This document shows, one piece after another, positions 51,990 through 59,901 of a stretch of 64,000 nt of DNA. How positions within the stretch are numbered: the first letter of the stretch is position 1; each line of letters starts with the position of its first letter. A program made the translations under genes and the position numbers. The notes below the pieces were generated by a model. It worked only from the letters and a program-made list of their open reading frames with translations, was not told the origin of the DNA and made no database searches. The DNA comes from Amycolatopsis endophytica (GTDB lineage Bacteria > Actinomycetota > Actinomycetes > Mycobacteriales > Pseudonocardiaceae), in assembly GCF_013410405.1 (NCBI RefSeq), contig NZ_JACCFK010000001.1, positions 3,968,001-4,032,000 on the forward strand, given 5' to 3'.

Positions 51990-52349
51990 GAGCGCCAGCG
52001 AGCTGCTTGAACCCCGGAGCTGGGTGATCATCCCGTCGCCTGATACCGGACGATCACCTTGAGCCAGGGCCGCAACCTCCGTGCTCGCGTGAGTTGACAC
52101 TTTTGATCTTTGAAGCCGTGCCTTCGGCTGGCTCGGTGACGGCTGGGCGCGCTGGCGGCCGGTAGTCGGTCGGCTTGGGTTCGACCTCCCCCGCCCCTCC
52201 GTGTGGATGGTTTTGGTCGCTGATCAGCGGCGTCAAGGCGGGAAAGATTACCTTGACCCCGCTGATCAGCGACCAAAGCAGGCTCAGGATGAGGGGCGGG
52301 GGAGGTCTGGGTACGTCGTGGTCCGGCTTGCGTTGCCGGGCTCCGGTAC
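51990..52349 (+). repeat. Composite non-coding repeat element, copy 2
   Basis: Blocks in the same order as copy 1 and copy 3 occur here: 'GAGCTGCTTGAACCCCGGAG' type start, 'TCATCCCGTCGCCTGATACC', 'CGGCCGGTAGTCGGTCGGCT', 'CCTCCCCCGCCCCTCC', the stem-loop and 'GATGAGGGGCGGGGGAGG'. About 150 bases present in copy 1 are missing between 'GTGAGTTGAC' (near 52095) and 'TTTTGATC'. It lies between the second anti-sigma gene and the response regulator. Confidence 0.8.
52212..52277. repeat. Long stem-loop of the composite element, copy 2
   Basis: Two 27-base arms (52212-52238 and 52251-52277) are complementary with a single mismatch around the 12-base loop CGGGAAAGATTA. This is the best-paired of the three copies. 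Confidence 0.88.
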
Positions 52350-52470
52350 CGCTTCGGCCAACACGCCGCCCGGAAGGGCCAACACGCCGCCCGGAGCGGC
52401 CAACACGCGCGTGTTGGCCGCTCCGGGCAGCGTGTTGGCTGCTCCGGGCGTCGAGTTGGCTGCTCCGGGC
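52350..52470. repeat. 21-bp head-to-head repeat array, 3 forward + 3 inverted units
   Basis: AACAC units begin at 52360, 52381 and 52402; inverted GTGTT-type units begin at 52411, 52432 and 52453. Steps are exactly 21 bases on each side, and the centre AACACGCGCGTGTT (52402-52415) is a perfect palindrome. The array is non-coding. Confidence 0.85.
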
Positions 52471-52778
52471 GATGGAGGTCCGGGCAGGTCGGAGTCCGGC
52501 TTGCTTGCGGGGCGACGTTGCTGGCTTGCCGCCGGGCGGCGCCGGTGCTGCCGTGAGCAGGTGGCTCGCGTTCCGCGCACCGCTTCCCACTGCGTCAGGC
52601 GCTACCAATGCCACAGTGGGGAACGTCCGGCTCAGGCGCCCGCGCCGCCGTCCACCGGGACGATTCAACATTCTGGCCCCGGTCACCCGACCCTGGTGCA
52701 GACCAGGTCGAATCCACCCAGAACGGCCCGCGAAGTCCATTGAGGTAACTCTCAGGAATGTGTGGCACCGTGGTCGCC
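52471..52778. other. Gene-free interval ahead of the response regulator
   Basis: I see no gene here. The promoter of the two-component operon must lie toward 52778. The segment also contains an 'AGGTCCGGGCAGGTCGGAGT...GGCTTGC' stretch that looks like a further decayed copy of the block preceding the array. Confidence 0.45.
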
Positions 52779-53456
52779 GTGCGAATTCTGGTAGTCGAGG
52801 ACGAGGCGCCGCTGGCCGACGCGATCGCGCGGGGCCTGCGCCGGGAGGGGATGGCGGTCGACGTCGCGCTCACCGGTGACGAGGGCCATGAGAAGGCGAG
52901 CATCACCCGGTACGACGTGGTGCTGCTGGACCGGGACCTGCCCGGCATGTCGGGTGACGAGCTGTGCCGTCAGATCGTGTCCTCCGAGGAGCTGACCCGC
53001 GTCCTGATGCTGACCGCGAGCGGCACGGTCAGCGACCGCGTCGAGGGTCTGTCCCTCGGCGCCGACGACTACCTGGCCAAGCCCTTCGCCTTCCCCGAGC
53101 TGGTCGCCCGCGTGCGCGCGCTGGGCCGCCGCGCCACCCCGGCCGCGCCGCCGCTGCTCACGGTCGGCGACGTCGAGCTGGACCCGGCCAAGCGCAGCGT
53201 CCGCCGCGCGAACGGGCCGGTCGAGCTGACCCGCAAGGAGTTCGGCGTGCTCGAGGTGCTGATGTCCGCCAAGGGTGGCGTGGTCAGCAGCGAGGAGCTG
53301 CTGGAGCGGGTGTGGGACGAGAACGCCGACCCGTTCACCACGACGGTGCGGGTGACGGTGATGACCTTGCGCAAGAAGCTGGGCGAACCTGGGATCATCG
53401 AGACCGTGGTGGGATCCGGGTACCGGGCACGCGACACCGGCCCCGCGAAGGGGTGA
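52779..53456 (+). CDS. OmpR/PhoB-family response regulator
   Basis: The product (225 residues) has a receiver domain with acidic pocket 'VVEDEA', phospho-acceptor Asp51 in 'VVLLDRDLPGMSG', conserved Thr/Ala in 'MLTASG' and Lys in 'YLAKPFA'. A C-terminal winged helix of OmpR type follows ('VELTRKEFGVLEVLMSAKGGVVSSEELLERVW', 'VTVMTLRKKLGE'). GTG 52779 makes it begin 'VRILVVEDEA', the usual start; ATG 52758 would add seven residues. The gene overlaps the kinase gene by four bases (GTGA), so the two form an operon. The signal it responds to is unknown. Confidence 0.92.
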   Translation: MRILVVEDEAPLADAIARGLRREGMAVDVALTGDEGHEKASITRYDVVLLDRDLPGMSGDELCRQIVSSEELTRVLMLTASGTVSDRVEGLSLGADDYLAKPFAFPELVARVRALGRRATPAAPPLLTVGDVELDPAKRSVRRANGPVELTRKEFGVLEVLMSAKGGVVSSEELLERVWDENADPFTTTVRVTVMTLRKKLGEPGIIETVVGSGYRARDTGPAKG

Positions 53457-54595
53457 GTTCGCGGCCGGCACGCACGCCGGTACGCAGCCTGCGGGCGCGC
53501 ATCACGCTGCTCGCGACCGGGCTCGCGGCCGGCGTGAGCCTCGTGCTGCTCTGGCTCGCCTGGACGCTCGTCGGCGACGCGGTGGCCGCCGTGCCGCAGA
53601 TGCCGCCGGGCACGGTCGTGCGCGTCGACGGCGTGGACGTCGACGCTGCCGCGCTCGCCCAGCACCTGCGTGACCACGCGCGCGACAAGATGCTGCTGGC
53701 GGGCACGATCGCGTTCTGCTGCGTGGTGCTGGCCACCGCGATCCTGGCGTGGACGTTCACCTCCCGCGTGCTGCGGCCGCTGCGGGAGATCACCGGTACG
53801 GCGCGGCGGCTGTCGGTCGAGTCGTTCGGTGAGCGCATCGGCGAGGTCGACGCCCGCGGCGAGCTGGCCGAACTGGCCCACACCTTCGACGCGATGCTCG
53901 ACCGCCTCCAGTCGGCGTTCGACGCGCAACGCCACTTCGTCGCCAACGCCAGCCACGAGCTGCGCACCCCGCTGTCGGTGATCCGTACCGAACTGGACGT
54001 CACGCTCGCCGACGACCGGGCCGACACGGCCGAGCTGCGCCGCATGGCCGGGGTGGTGCGGGACGCGACCGAGCGCGCCAACCAGCTCGTCGGCTCGCTG
54101 TTGCTGCTCGCCCGCACCGACGGCGCGGGACTGGTGGTGACCGAACCGGTCGATCTCGCCGCCGTCGCCGCCAGCGCGTGGCGCGCGGTGTCCGGGGAGG
54201 CCGACCAGCGTGGCATCACAGCGACCTTCCACACCGAACCCGCGTGGTGCACGGGCGATCCGGCGCTGCTGGAACGGATCGCGGGCAACCTCGTGGAGAA
54301 CGCGGTGCGGCACAACGTCGACGGCGGCTGGATCGAGGTCACCACGCACGGCGGCGCGCAGTGGTCGACGGTGCGGGTGCGGTCCTCGGGTGGCCTGATC
54401 GACCCCGAGACGGTGGGGGAGCTGTTCGAACCGTTCCGCCGCGCGGGCGTGGCGCGCACAGCCCGTCACGGCGCGGGACTCGGCCTGTCGATCGTCCGGG
54501 CGGCGGTCGAGGCGCACGACGGGCAGGTCGCGGCGGAACCGGTGGTCGGCGGGGGACTGGCCGTCACCGTCCGCCTGCCCGCCACACCCGTCTGA
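53453..54595 (+). CDS. Sensor histidine kinase
   Basis: The product (380 residues) has two transmembrane helices (about 18-40 and 82-102) flanking a short external loop of about 40 residues, a HAMP domain ('VLRPLREITGTARRLSVESFGERIG'), and a dimerisation domain with phospho-accepting His168 in 'ANASHELRTPLSVI'. The ATPase domain carries the N box 'NLVENAVRHN' and G boxes ('GAGLGLSIVRAAVE'). The short external part suggests sensing within or near the membrane. It is translationally coupled to the response regulator. The aldo/keto reductase gene begins 14 bases after its stop. Confidence 0.92.
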   Translation: MSSRPARTPVRSLRARITLLATGLAAGVSLVLLWLAWTLVGDAVAAVPQMPPGTVVRVDGVDVDAAALAQHLRDHARDKMLLAGTIAFCCVVLATAILAWTFTSRVLRPLREITGTARRLSVESFGERIGEVDARGELAELAHTFDAMLDRLQSAFDAQRHFVANASHELRTPLSVIRTELDVTLADDRADTAELRRMAGVVRDATERANQLVGSLLLLARTDGAGLVVTEPVDLAAVAASAWRAVSGEADQRGITATFHTEPAWCTGDPALLERIAGNLVENAVRHNVDGGWIEVTTHGGAQWSTVRVRSSGGLIDPETVGELFEPFRRAGVARTARHGAGLGLSIVRAAVEAHDGQVAAEPVVGGGLAVTVRLPATPV

Positions 54596-54609
54596 GTTAC
54601 GGTTCTGGC

Positions 54610-55422
54610 ATGGTGCCTTCGATCCGGTTGAACAACGACGTCGAGCTGCCCGCACTCGGGTTCGGGGTCTACAAGCTGCCCGACGACGAGGTCGGATCCG
54701 CGATGCACGTCGCCATGGAAGCCGGGTACCGCAGTTTCGACACCGCCACCCTGTACGGCAACGAGCGCGGGGTCGGCGAGGCGATCCGCTCGTCCGGGCT
54801 GCCGCGCGAGGAGCTGTTCGTCACCACCAAACTGTGGAACACCGAGCACGGCTACGACTCGGCATTGAAGGCGTTCGACGGCAGCCGGAAGCTCCTCGGA
54901 CTCGACTACGTGGACCTGTACCTGATCCACTGGCCGGTCCCGGGCCAGGACCGCTACGTCGACACGTGGCGCGCGCTGGAAAAGATCCTCGCCGACGGCG
55001 GCGCCCGCGCGATCGGCGTGTCGAACTTCCAGGTCCCGCACCTGGAGCGGCTGATGAACGAGACCGAGATCGTGCCGGCCGTCAACCAGATCGAGCTGCA
55101 CCCCGGCCTGCAGCAGCCGGAGCTGCGCGGGTTCCACGAGGAGCACGACATCGTCACCGAGGCGTGGAGTCCGCTGGCGCGCGGGCGGCAGCTGGACAGC
55201 GAGGTCGTGCGGACGGTCGCGCACAAGCACGGCAAGACCCCGGCGCAGGTGGTGCTGCGGTGGCACATCGAGATGGGCCACATGGTCATCCCGAAATCGG
55301 CGACACCCAGCCGCATCCGGGAGAACATCGACCTCTTCGACTTCGAACTGGACTCCCAGGACATCGCCGGTTTCGCGACGCTGGAGAGCGGTGACCGCCA
55401 GGGCCCGCACCCGGAGGGCTGA
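54610..55422 (+). CDS. Aldo/keto reductase
   Basis: The product (270 residues) is an AKR-superfamily TIM-barrel NADPH-dependent carbonyl reductase. The catalytic tetrad is visible: Asp and Tyr in 'FDTATLYGNERGVG', Lys in 'VTTKLWN', His in 'YLIHWPVP'. Cofactor-binding 'IPKSATPSRIRENIDLFDFEL' is at the C-terminus. It belongs to the group that includes 2,5-diketo-D-gluconate reductases, but the substrate is unknown. It follows the histidine kinase after 14 bases and could be read on the same transcript. Confidence 0.92.
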   Translation: MVPSIRLNNDVELPALGFGVYKLPDDEVGSAMHVAMEAGYRSFDTATLYGNERGVGEAIRSSGLPREELFVTTKLWNTEHGYDSALKAFDGSRKLLGLDYVDLYLIHWPVPGQDRYVDTWRALEKILADGGARAIGVSNFQVPHLERLMNETEIVPAVNQIELHPGLQQPELRGFHEEHDIVTEAWSPLARGRQLDSEVVRTVAHKHGKTPAQVVLRWHIEMGHMVIPKSATPSRIRENIDLFDFELDSQDIAGFATLESGDRQGPHPEG

Positions 55423-55428
55423 CGGCGG

Positions 55429-55737
55429 CTACGCGGACCGCACGAGGAAGGGGACCACCAGCAGCACGACCGCCATCGGCCAGTGGATCCGTCCGTCCAC
55501 CCGCGACTTCCGGATCACCAGCACGTTGAGGCCGAGGAACAGCGGCAGCAGGATGATCCACGACCCGGCGGCGAGCATCACGATCGGGGTGAGCCCGTCG
55601 TCCACGAGCGCCGGGTCGATCGACGCCCAACCCAGCCGGTCCAGGACAGCCCAGCCCAGGGTGACCAGGAACCCCACGGGCCAGACCGCGAGCACACCGA
55701 GGCCCGCGTTCAGCACCACACCCACGATCCAGCCCAA
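55429..55737 (-). CDS. Small integral membrane protein, unknown function
   Basis: The product (about 102 residues) has three hydrophobic segments: 'WIVGVVLNAGLGVLAVWPVGFLVTLGW', 'LTPIVMLAAGSWIILLPLFLGLNVLV' and 'WPMAVVLLVVPFLV'. The TTG start at 55737 is chosen because GAGG lies at the right distance and because a strong terminator (55758-55793) sits directly upstream; longer starts would begin inside or before that hairpin. I do not recognise the family. It lies downstream of fadB on the same strand but beyond fadB's terminator, so it needs its own promoter or read-through. Confidence 0.6.
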   Translation of the reverse strand: MGWIVGVVLNAGLGVLAVWPVGFLVTLGWAVLDRLGWASIDPALVDDGLTPIVMLAAGSWIILLPLFLGLNVLVIRKSRVDGRIHWPMAVVLLVVPFLVRSA

Positions 55738-55757
55738 GTCGTACCTCGCAGACGTGA

Positions 55758-55793
55758 AAGCCCCCTCGCGTGACAGGACGCGCGAGGGGGCTT
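55758..55793 (-). terminator. Hairpin terminator of the fadA-fadB operon
   Basis: A perfect 13-bp stem (55758-55770 with 55781-55793, 10-base loop; AAGCCCCCTCGCG arm) lies 15 bases beyond the fadB stop codon. Confidence 0.85.
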
Positions 55794-55807
55794 CCAGGTT
55801 CAGTGGG

Positions 55808-57916
55808 CTATGCGGGAACGGATGCCACACCCGGCGCCAGGAACGGCTTCCCGGTCACCTTCCGCGACACCCCGGTCCGGTCCAGGTACGGCGTGATGCC
55901 GCCCAGCCAGAACGGCCAGCCCGCGCCGAGGATCAGGCACAGGTCGATGTCCTGCGCTTCGGCGACCACACCCTCGTCGAGCATGATCCGGATCTCCTCG
56001 GCGATCGCGGACAGCGCCCGCTCACGCAGCTCCTCGGCCGTCGAGGGCTTGTCGCCCTGCTGCCACAGCGCGGCGACCTCCGGGTCGACCGACGGGGTGC
56101 CCTTGTCGTCCCACTGCCACACCGCGGTCTTGCCCGAGGACACGAACTTCTTGAGGTTCTCGCTCACCACGAAGCGGTCCGGGAACGCGCCGTGCAGCGT
56201 CTCGCCCACGTGCAGCGCGATCGCCGGGCCGACCAGCTGCATCAACGTCAGCGGCGACATCGGCAGGCCCAGTGGCTCCAGCGCGCGGTCGGCCACGTCG
56301 AACGGCGTGCCCTCGTCGACGGCGGTCAGCACCTCGCCGAGGAAACGCAGCAGCAGCCGGTTCACCACGAACGCCGGCGCGTCCTTGACCAGCACGCTGG
56401 ACTTCTTCAACTGCTTGCCCACGGCGAACGCGGTCGCCAGCGCCGCGTCGTCGGTCTGCTCGCCGCGCACGATCTCCAGCAGCGGCAGCACGGCCACCGG
56501 GTTGAAGAAGTGGAACCCGACGACCCGCTCCGGGTGCCGCAGCTTCGAGGCCATCTCCGACACCGACAGCGACGAGGTGTTGGTGGCCAGAATCGCCTCG
56601 GGCTTGACGTGGTTCTCCAGGTCGCCGAACACCTGCTGCTTGACGCCCATCTCCTCGAACACGGCCTCGATCACGAAGTCCGCGTCCGCGAAGGCGGCCT
56701 TGTCCAGCGAACCGGACACCAGCGCCTTCAGGCGGTTCGCCTCGTCCGGCGAAATCCGCTTCTTGCCCAGCAACTTGTCGATCTCGGCGTGCACGTAGGA
56801 CACACCCTTGTCGATGCGCCCCTGGTCCACGTCGGTCAGCACGACCGGGACTTTCAGGCGCCGCACGAACAGCAGCGCCAGCTGGCTGGCCATCAGGCCC
56901 GCGCCGACCACGCCGACCTTGGTCACCTTGCGCGCCAGCGATTTGTCCGGCGCGCCGGCCGGACGCTTGGCCCGCTTGTTGACCAGGTTGAACGAGTACA
57001 GCCCGGCGCGCAGGGTGTCGTCCACCAGCAGCTGCGCCAGCGCCTGCGTCTCGGCGGCGTAACCCGCGTCGAGATCGGCCGTGCGGGCCAGTTCCAGCAG
57101 TTCGACGGCCTTGGTCGCGCCCGGCGACGCGCCCTTGGTCTTACCGTCCACAATGGCCTTAGCGCGGCCGATCGCGGCGTCCCAGCCCGCGCCGCGGTCG
57201 ATCTCGCGGCGGCTCGGAGCGACCTCGCCGTTGACCACTGTGGACAGCCACAGCAGCGACTGTTCGAGGAAGTCCGCGCTGCCCAGCAGTTCGTCGACGA
57301 TGCCCAGGTCGGCGGCCTGCTGCGGCTTGAGCATCTTGTTCTGGTTCAGCGCGTTCTCGATGATCACCGTGACCGCGGCGTCCGGCCCGATCAGGTTCGG
57401 CAGCAACTGCGTGCCGCCCCAGCCAGGGAACAGGCCGAGGAACACCTCGGGGAACGAGATCGCCGCGGCCGACTCCGACAGCGTGCGGTAGTGGCAGGAC
57501 AGGGCCAGCTCGAGGCCACCGCCCATGACCGCGCCGTTGACGAAGGCGAAGGTGGGGATCTTCGAGTCGGTCAGGCGGCGGAACACCGCATGGCCGGTCT
57601 CGGCGATCTCGTGCGCGAGGTTCGGGTCCGAGATCGCCTCGACACCGGACAGGTCGGCGCCGACCGCGAAGATGAACGGCTTGCCGGTCACCGCGATCGC
57701 GGCGGGCCCGGCGGCGAACGCCTCGTCGAGGGCGGCGTTCAGGCTCACCAGGCCCTGCGGGCCGAACGTGGACGGACGGGTGTGGTCGTGCCCGTTGTCC
57801 AGCGTGATCAGGGCGACCTGCCCGTCCAGGCCGGGGACCGTGATCAGGCGCGTGGTCGCCGTCGTGACGACCTCGTCCGGGAACGCGGCCTTGGCCTGCT
57901 CAACCGTGAAAGTCAC
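55808..57916 (-). CDS. fadB: Fatty-acid oxidation multifunctional protein (enoyl-CoA hydratase / 3-hydroxyacyl-CoA dehydrogenase)
   Basis: The product (702 residues) carries two beta-oxidation activities. The N-terminal crotonase domain (about 1-230) has 'FAVGADLSGVEAI' and 'GAVMGGGLELALSCHYRTLSESAAAISFPEVFLGLFPGWGGTQLLP', with the two glutamates of enoyl-CoA hydratase. The NAD-binding dehydrogenase domain starts near 325 with 'KVGVVGAGLMASQLALLF' and continues through 'ILATNTSSLSVSEMASKL' and 'VVGFHFFNPVAVLPLLEIV' (catalytic His-Glu). The C-terminal helical domain completes it. The GTG start overlaps the fadA stop (GTGA). With FadA it forms a trifunctional-enzyme-like complex. Confidence 0.94.
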   Translation of the reverse strand: MTFTVEQAKAAFPDEVVTTATTRLITVPGLDGQVALITLDNGHDHTRPSTFGPQGLVSLNAALDEAFAAGPAAIAVTGKPFIFAVGADLSGVEAISDPNLAHEIAETGHAVFRRLTDSKIPTFAFVNGAVMGGGLELALSCHYRTLSESAAAISFPEVFLGLFPGWGGTQLLPNLIGPDAAVTVIIENALNQNKMLKPQQAADLGIVDELLGSADFLEQSLLWLSTVVNGEVAPSRREIDRGAGWDAAIGRAKAIVDGKTKGASPGATKAVELLELARTADLDAGYAAETQALAQLLVDDTLRAGLYSFNLVNKRAKRPAGAPDKSLARKVTKVGVVGAGLMASQLALLFVRRLKVPVVLTDVDQGRIDKGVSYVHAEIDKLLGKKRISPDEANRLKALVSGSLDKAAFADADFVIEAVFEEMGVKQQVFGDLENHVKPEAILATNTSSLSVSEMASKLRHPERVVGFHFFNPVAVLPLLEIVRGEQTDDAALATAFAVGKQLKKSSVLVKDAPAFVVNRLLLRFLGEVLTAVDEGTPFDVADRALEPLGLPMSPLTLMQLVGPAIALHVGETLHGAFPDRFVVSENLKKFVSSGKTAVWQWDDKGTPSVDPEVAALWQQGDKPSTAEELRERALSAIAEEIRIMLDEGVVAEAQDIDLCLILGAGWPFWLGGITPYLDRTGVSRKVTGKPFLAPGVASVPA

Positions 57917-59139
57917 TTGTCGCCTCCGTCGTAAGCGGGGTTCTCCCAGAGCACGGTGCCGCCCATGCCGAGGCCGATGCACATCGTGGTGAGGCCGTAG
58001 CGCACCTCGGGATGCTCGGCGAACTGGCGGGACAGCTGGGTCATCAGCCGGACGCCGGAGGAGGCCAGCGGGTGCCCGCAGGCGATCGCGCCGCCCCAGG
58101 CGTTGACGCGCGGGTCGGTCTGCTCGATGCCGAAGTGGTCGAGGAAGGCCAGCACCTGCACGGCGAATGCCTCGTTGATCTCGAACAGCCCGATGTCTTC
58201 GATGGACAGACCGGATCGCTTGAGCAGTTTCTCGGTGGCCGGGACCGGTCCGACGCCCATCACCTCGGGGTCGACGCCGGCGAAGGAGTAGCCGACCATC
58301 CGCATGCCGACGGGCAGGCCCAGCTCGCGGGCCGTCTCCTCATCGGCAAGAAGGGCACCGGTCGCGCCGTCGTTCAAGCCCGCGGCGTTTCCCGCGGTGA
58401 CACGGCCGTGCGGGCGGAACGGGGTCTTGAGGGCCGCGAGGGTCTCGACGGTCGTGCCGGGGCGGGGCGGCTCGTCCTCGGTGGCCAGGCCCCAGCCCAG
58501 CTCGGAGCGGGTCGCGACCGGCACCAGCTCGGGGCCGATCCTGCCGGTCTTGACCGCCTCGGCGAACCGTTCCTGGCTCTGGGCGGCATACTCGTCGGCG
58601 CGGAGCTTGGTGATCGCCGGGAAGCGGTCGTGCAGGTTCTCCGCGGTCTGGCCCATGACCAGCGCGGACGGGTCGACGAGCTTGTCGGCGACAATGCGCG
58701 GGTTGGGATCGACGCCCTCGCCCATCGGGTGGCGGCCCATGTGCTCGACCCCGCCCGCGATGGCGACGTCGTAGGCACCGAAGCCGATCCCGCCCGCCAC
58801 GGTGGTGACGGCGGTCATCGCGCCGGCGCACATGCGGTCGATCGCGTAGCCAGGGACGGAACGCGGCAGCCCGGCGAGCAGCGCGGCCGTGCGGCCGATC
58901 GTGAGACCTTGATCGCCGGTCTGGGTCGTCGCGGCGATCGCCACGTCGTCCACCCGCTCCGGCGGCAGCTCCGGATGGCGGCGCAGCAGCTCGCGGATGA
59001 CCTTGACGACGAGGTCGTCGGCCCTGGTGTTGGCGTAGATGCCCTTGTCACCCGCCTTGCCGAACGGGGTGCGGACCCCCTCGACGAAGGCCACGGTGCG
59101 CACCGCCCGCGCGGTCGGCGCCAGGGGTGTTGCGGCCAC
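57913..59139 (-). CDS. fadA: Acetyl-CoA C-acyltransferase (thiolase)
   Basis: The product (408 residues) performs the thiolytic last step of beta-oxidation. The nucleophile Cys lies in 'IDRMCAGAMTAVTTVAGGIGFGAYDVAIAGGVEHMGRH'. The 'NEAFAVQVLAFL' motif has the activating His/Asn region, and the base Cys is in 'TTMCIGLGMGGTVL'. 'GGAIACGHPLASSGVRLM' is the C-terminal signature. A clear AGGGAG ribosome-binding site ahead of GTG 59139 fixes the start. It is the first gene of a fadA-fadB operon, ended by the hairpin at 55758-55793; the order matches mycobacterial fadA/fadB (Rv0859/Rv0860). Confidence 0.94.
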   Translation of the reverse strand: MAATPLAPTARAVRTVAFVEGVRTPFGKAGDKGIYANTRADDLVVKVIRELLRRHPELPPERVDDVAIAATTQTGDQGLTIGRTAALLAGLPRSVPGYAIDRMCAGAMTAVTTVAGGIGFGAYDVAIAGGVEHMGRHPMGEGVDPNPRIVADKLVDPSALVMGQTAENLHDRFPAITKLRADEYAAQSQERFAEAVKTGRIGPELVPVATRSELGWGLATEDEPPRPGTTVETLAALKTPFRPHGRVTAGNAAGLNDGATGALLADEETARELGLPVGMRMVGYSFAGVDPEVMGVGPVPATEKLLKRSGLSIEDIGLFEINEAFAVQVLAFLDHFGIEQTDPRVNAWGGAIACGHPLASSGVRLMTQLSRQFAEHPEVRYGLTTMCIGLGMGGTVLWENPAYDGGDK

Positions 59140-59284
59140 GGTGTACTCCCTCTGGTCGGACTGGGACGGCCGGTTACCCGGCAGTACTGACCGCACTCTA
59201 GCCCCGGTTACCCGTCGGTAACCACCGTGGTGGCCTGCATGAGTGGGTGACGCCACCTTTTCGGGTAGGAGAGGGCTGAGCCGC
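59140..59284. other. Promoter region of fadA, left of composite repeat copy 3
   Basis: Just ahead of the fadA start the sequence has imperfect repeats of 'GGTTACC' at about 59173-59178, 59207-59212 and 59217-59224 (GTTACC/GGTAACC). These could be an operator for a fatty-acid-responsive repressor, but no regulator is nearby and the reading is speculative. Confidence 0.4.
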
Positions 59285-59327
59285 CTTGGGCGAGCGGCAG
59301 CGAGCTGGAGTAAATCCGGAGCTGGGT

Positions 59328-59433
59328 GGTCATCCCGTCGCCTGACACCGGACGATCACCTTGAGCCAGGCATGCCAACCTTGCGGCCCCACGCCAAAGT
59401 GATATGCCCAAACAGGAAGGCGACGGGATGACC
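59328..59433. repeat. 15-bp inverted repeat pair in copy 3
   Basis: GGTCATCCCGTCGCC (59328-59342) and its complement (59419-59433) flank 76 bases. The same arms occur at 30927 and 31047, and in copy 2 the left arm survives at about 52028. They resemble terminal inverted repeats. Confidence 0.78.
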
Positions 59434-59620
59434 GCACAGCGACCCCCTGCCCGAGGTGAGCCGGACTCGAAACCCCTGGTCATCCCGGAGCCTGCCTGTC
59501 CGGCGAGGACGCTTTTGATCTTGAGAGCCTCGCTTCGGCTGGCGAGGTGACCGCTGGTTGCGTGGGCGGCCGGTAGTCGGTCGGCTCAGGTTCGGCCTCC
59601 CCCGCCCCTCCTTGCGGAGG

Positions 59621-59690
59621 GTTTCAGTCGCTGAGCAGCGGCGTCAAGGCGGGAAAGAGTACCTTGACCCCGCTGATCAGCGACCAAAGC
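59621..59690. repeat. Long stem-loop of the composite element, copy 3
   Basis: Arms 59621-59649 and 59662-59690 pair with a few mismatches around the 12-base loop CGGGAAAGAGTA, the same loop as in copy 2 save one base. Confidence 0.82.
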
Positions 59691-59761
59691 AGGCTGGGGA
59701 TGAGGGGCGGGGGCGGTCTGGGCCGGTCTTGGTTCGGCTTGCGTTGCCGGGCTCCGGTACC

Positions 59762-59885
59762 GCTTCGGCCAACACGCTGCCCGGGGCGGCCAACACGCTG
59801 CCCGGAGCGAAACACGCGCGTGTTTGCCGCTCGCGCTGCTGTGTTTGCCGTTCCGGGCGCTGTGTTGGCCGCTCCGGGCGCGACT
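59762..59885. repeat. 21-bp head-to-head repeat array, 3 forward + 3 inverted units
   Basis: AACAC cores start at 59771, 59792 and, after a two-base deletion, 59811. Inverted GTGTT cores start at 59820, 59841 and 59862, 21 apart. The array ends 17 bases before the RNase D stop codon (59902). Confidence 0.85.
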
Positions 59886-59901
59886 GGCGCTCGTGCGGGG
59901 G

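Larger units (their letters stand above)
59285..59761 (+). repeat. Composite non-coding repeat element, copy 3
   Basis: This copy matches copy 1 in all blocks and in inverted orientation: the start, 'GGTCATCCCGTCGCC', 'CGGCCGGTAGTCGGTCGGCT', 'CCTCCCCCGCCCCTCC', the stem-loop (59621-59690) and the 'GATGAGGGGCGGGGG' block (59700-59714). It lies in the gap between fadA and the RNase D gene, which are both on the minus strand, and codes for nothing I can recognise. Confidence 0.8.
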
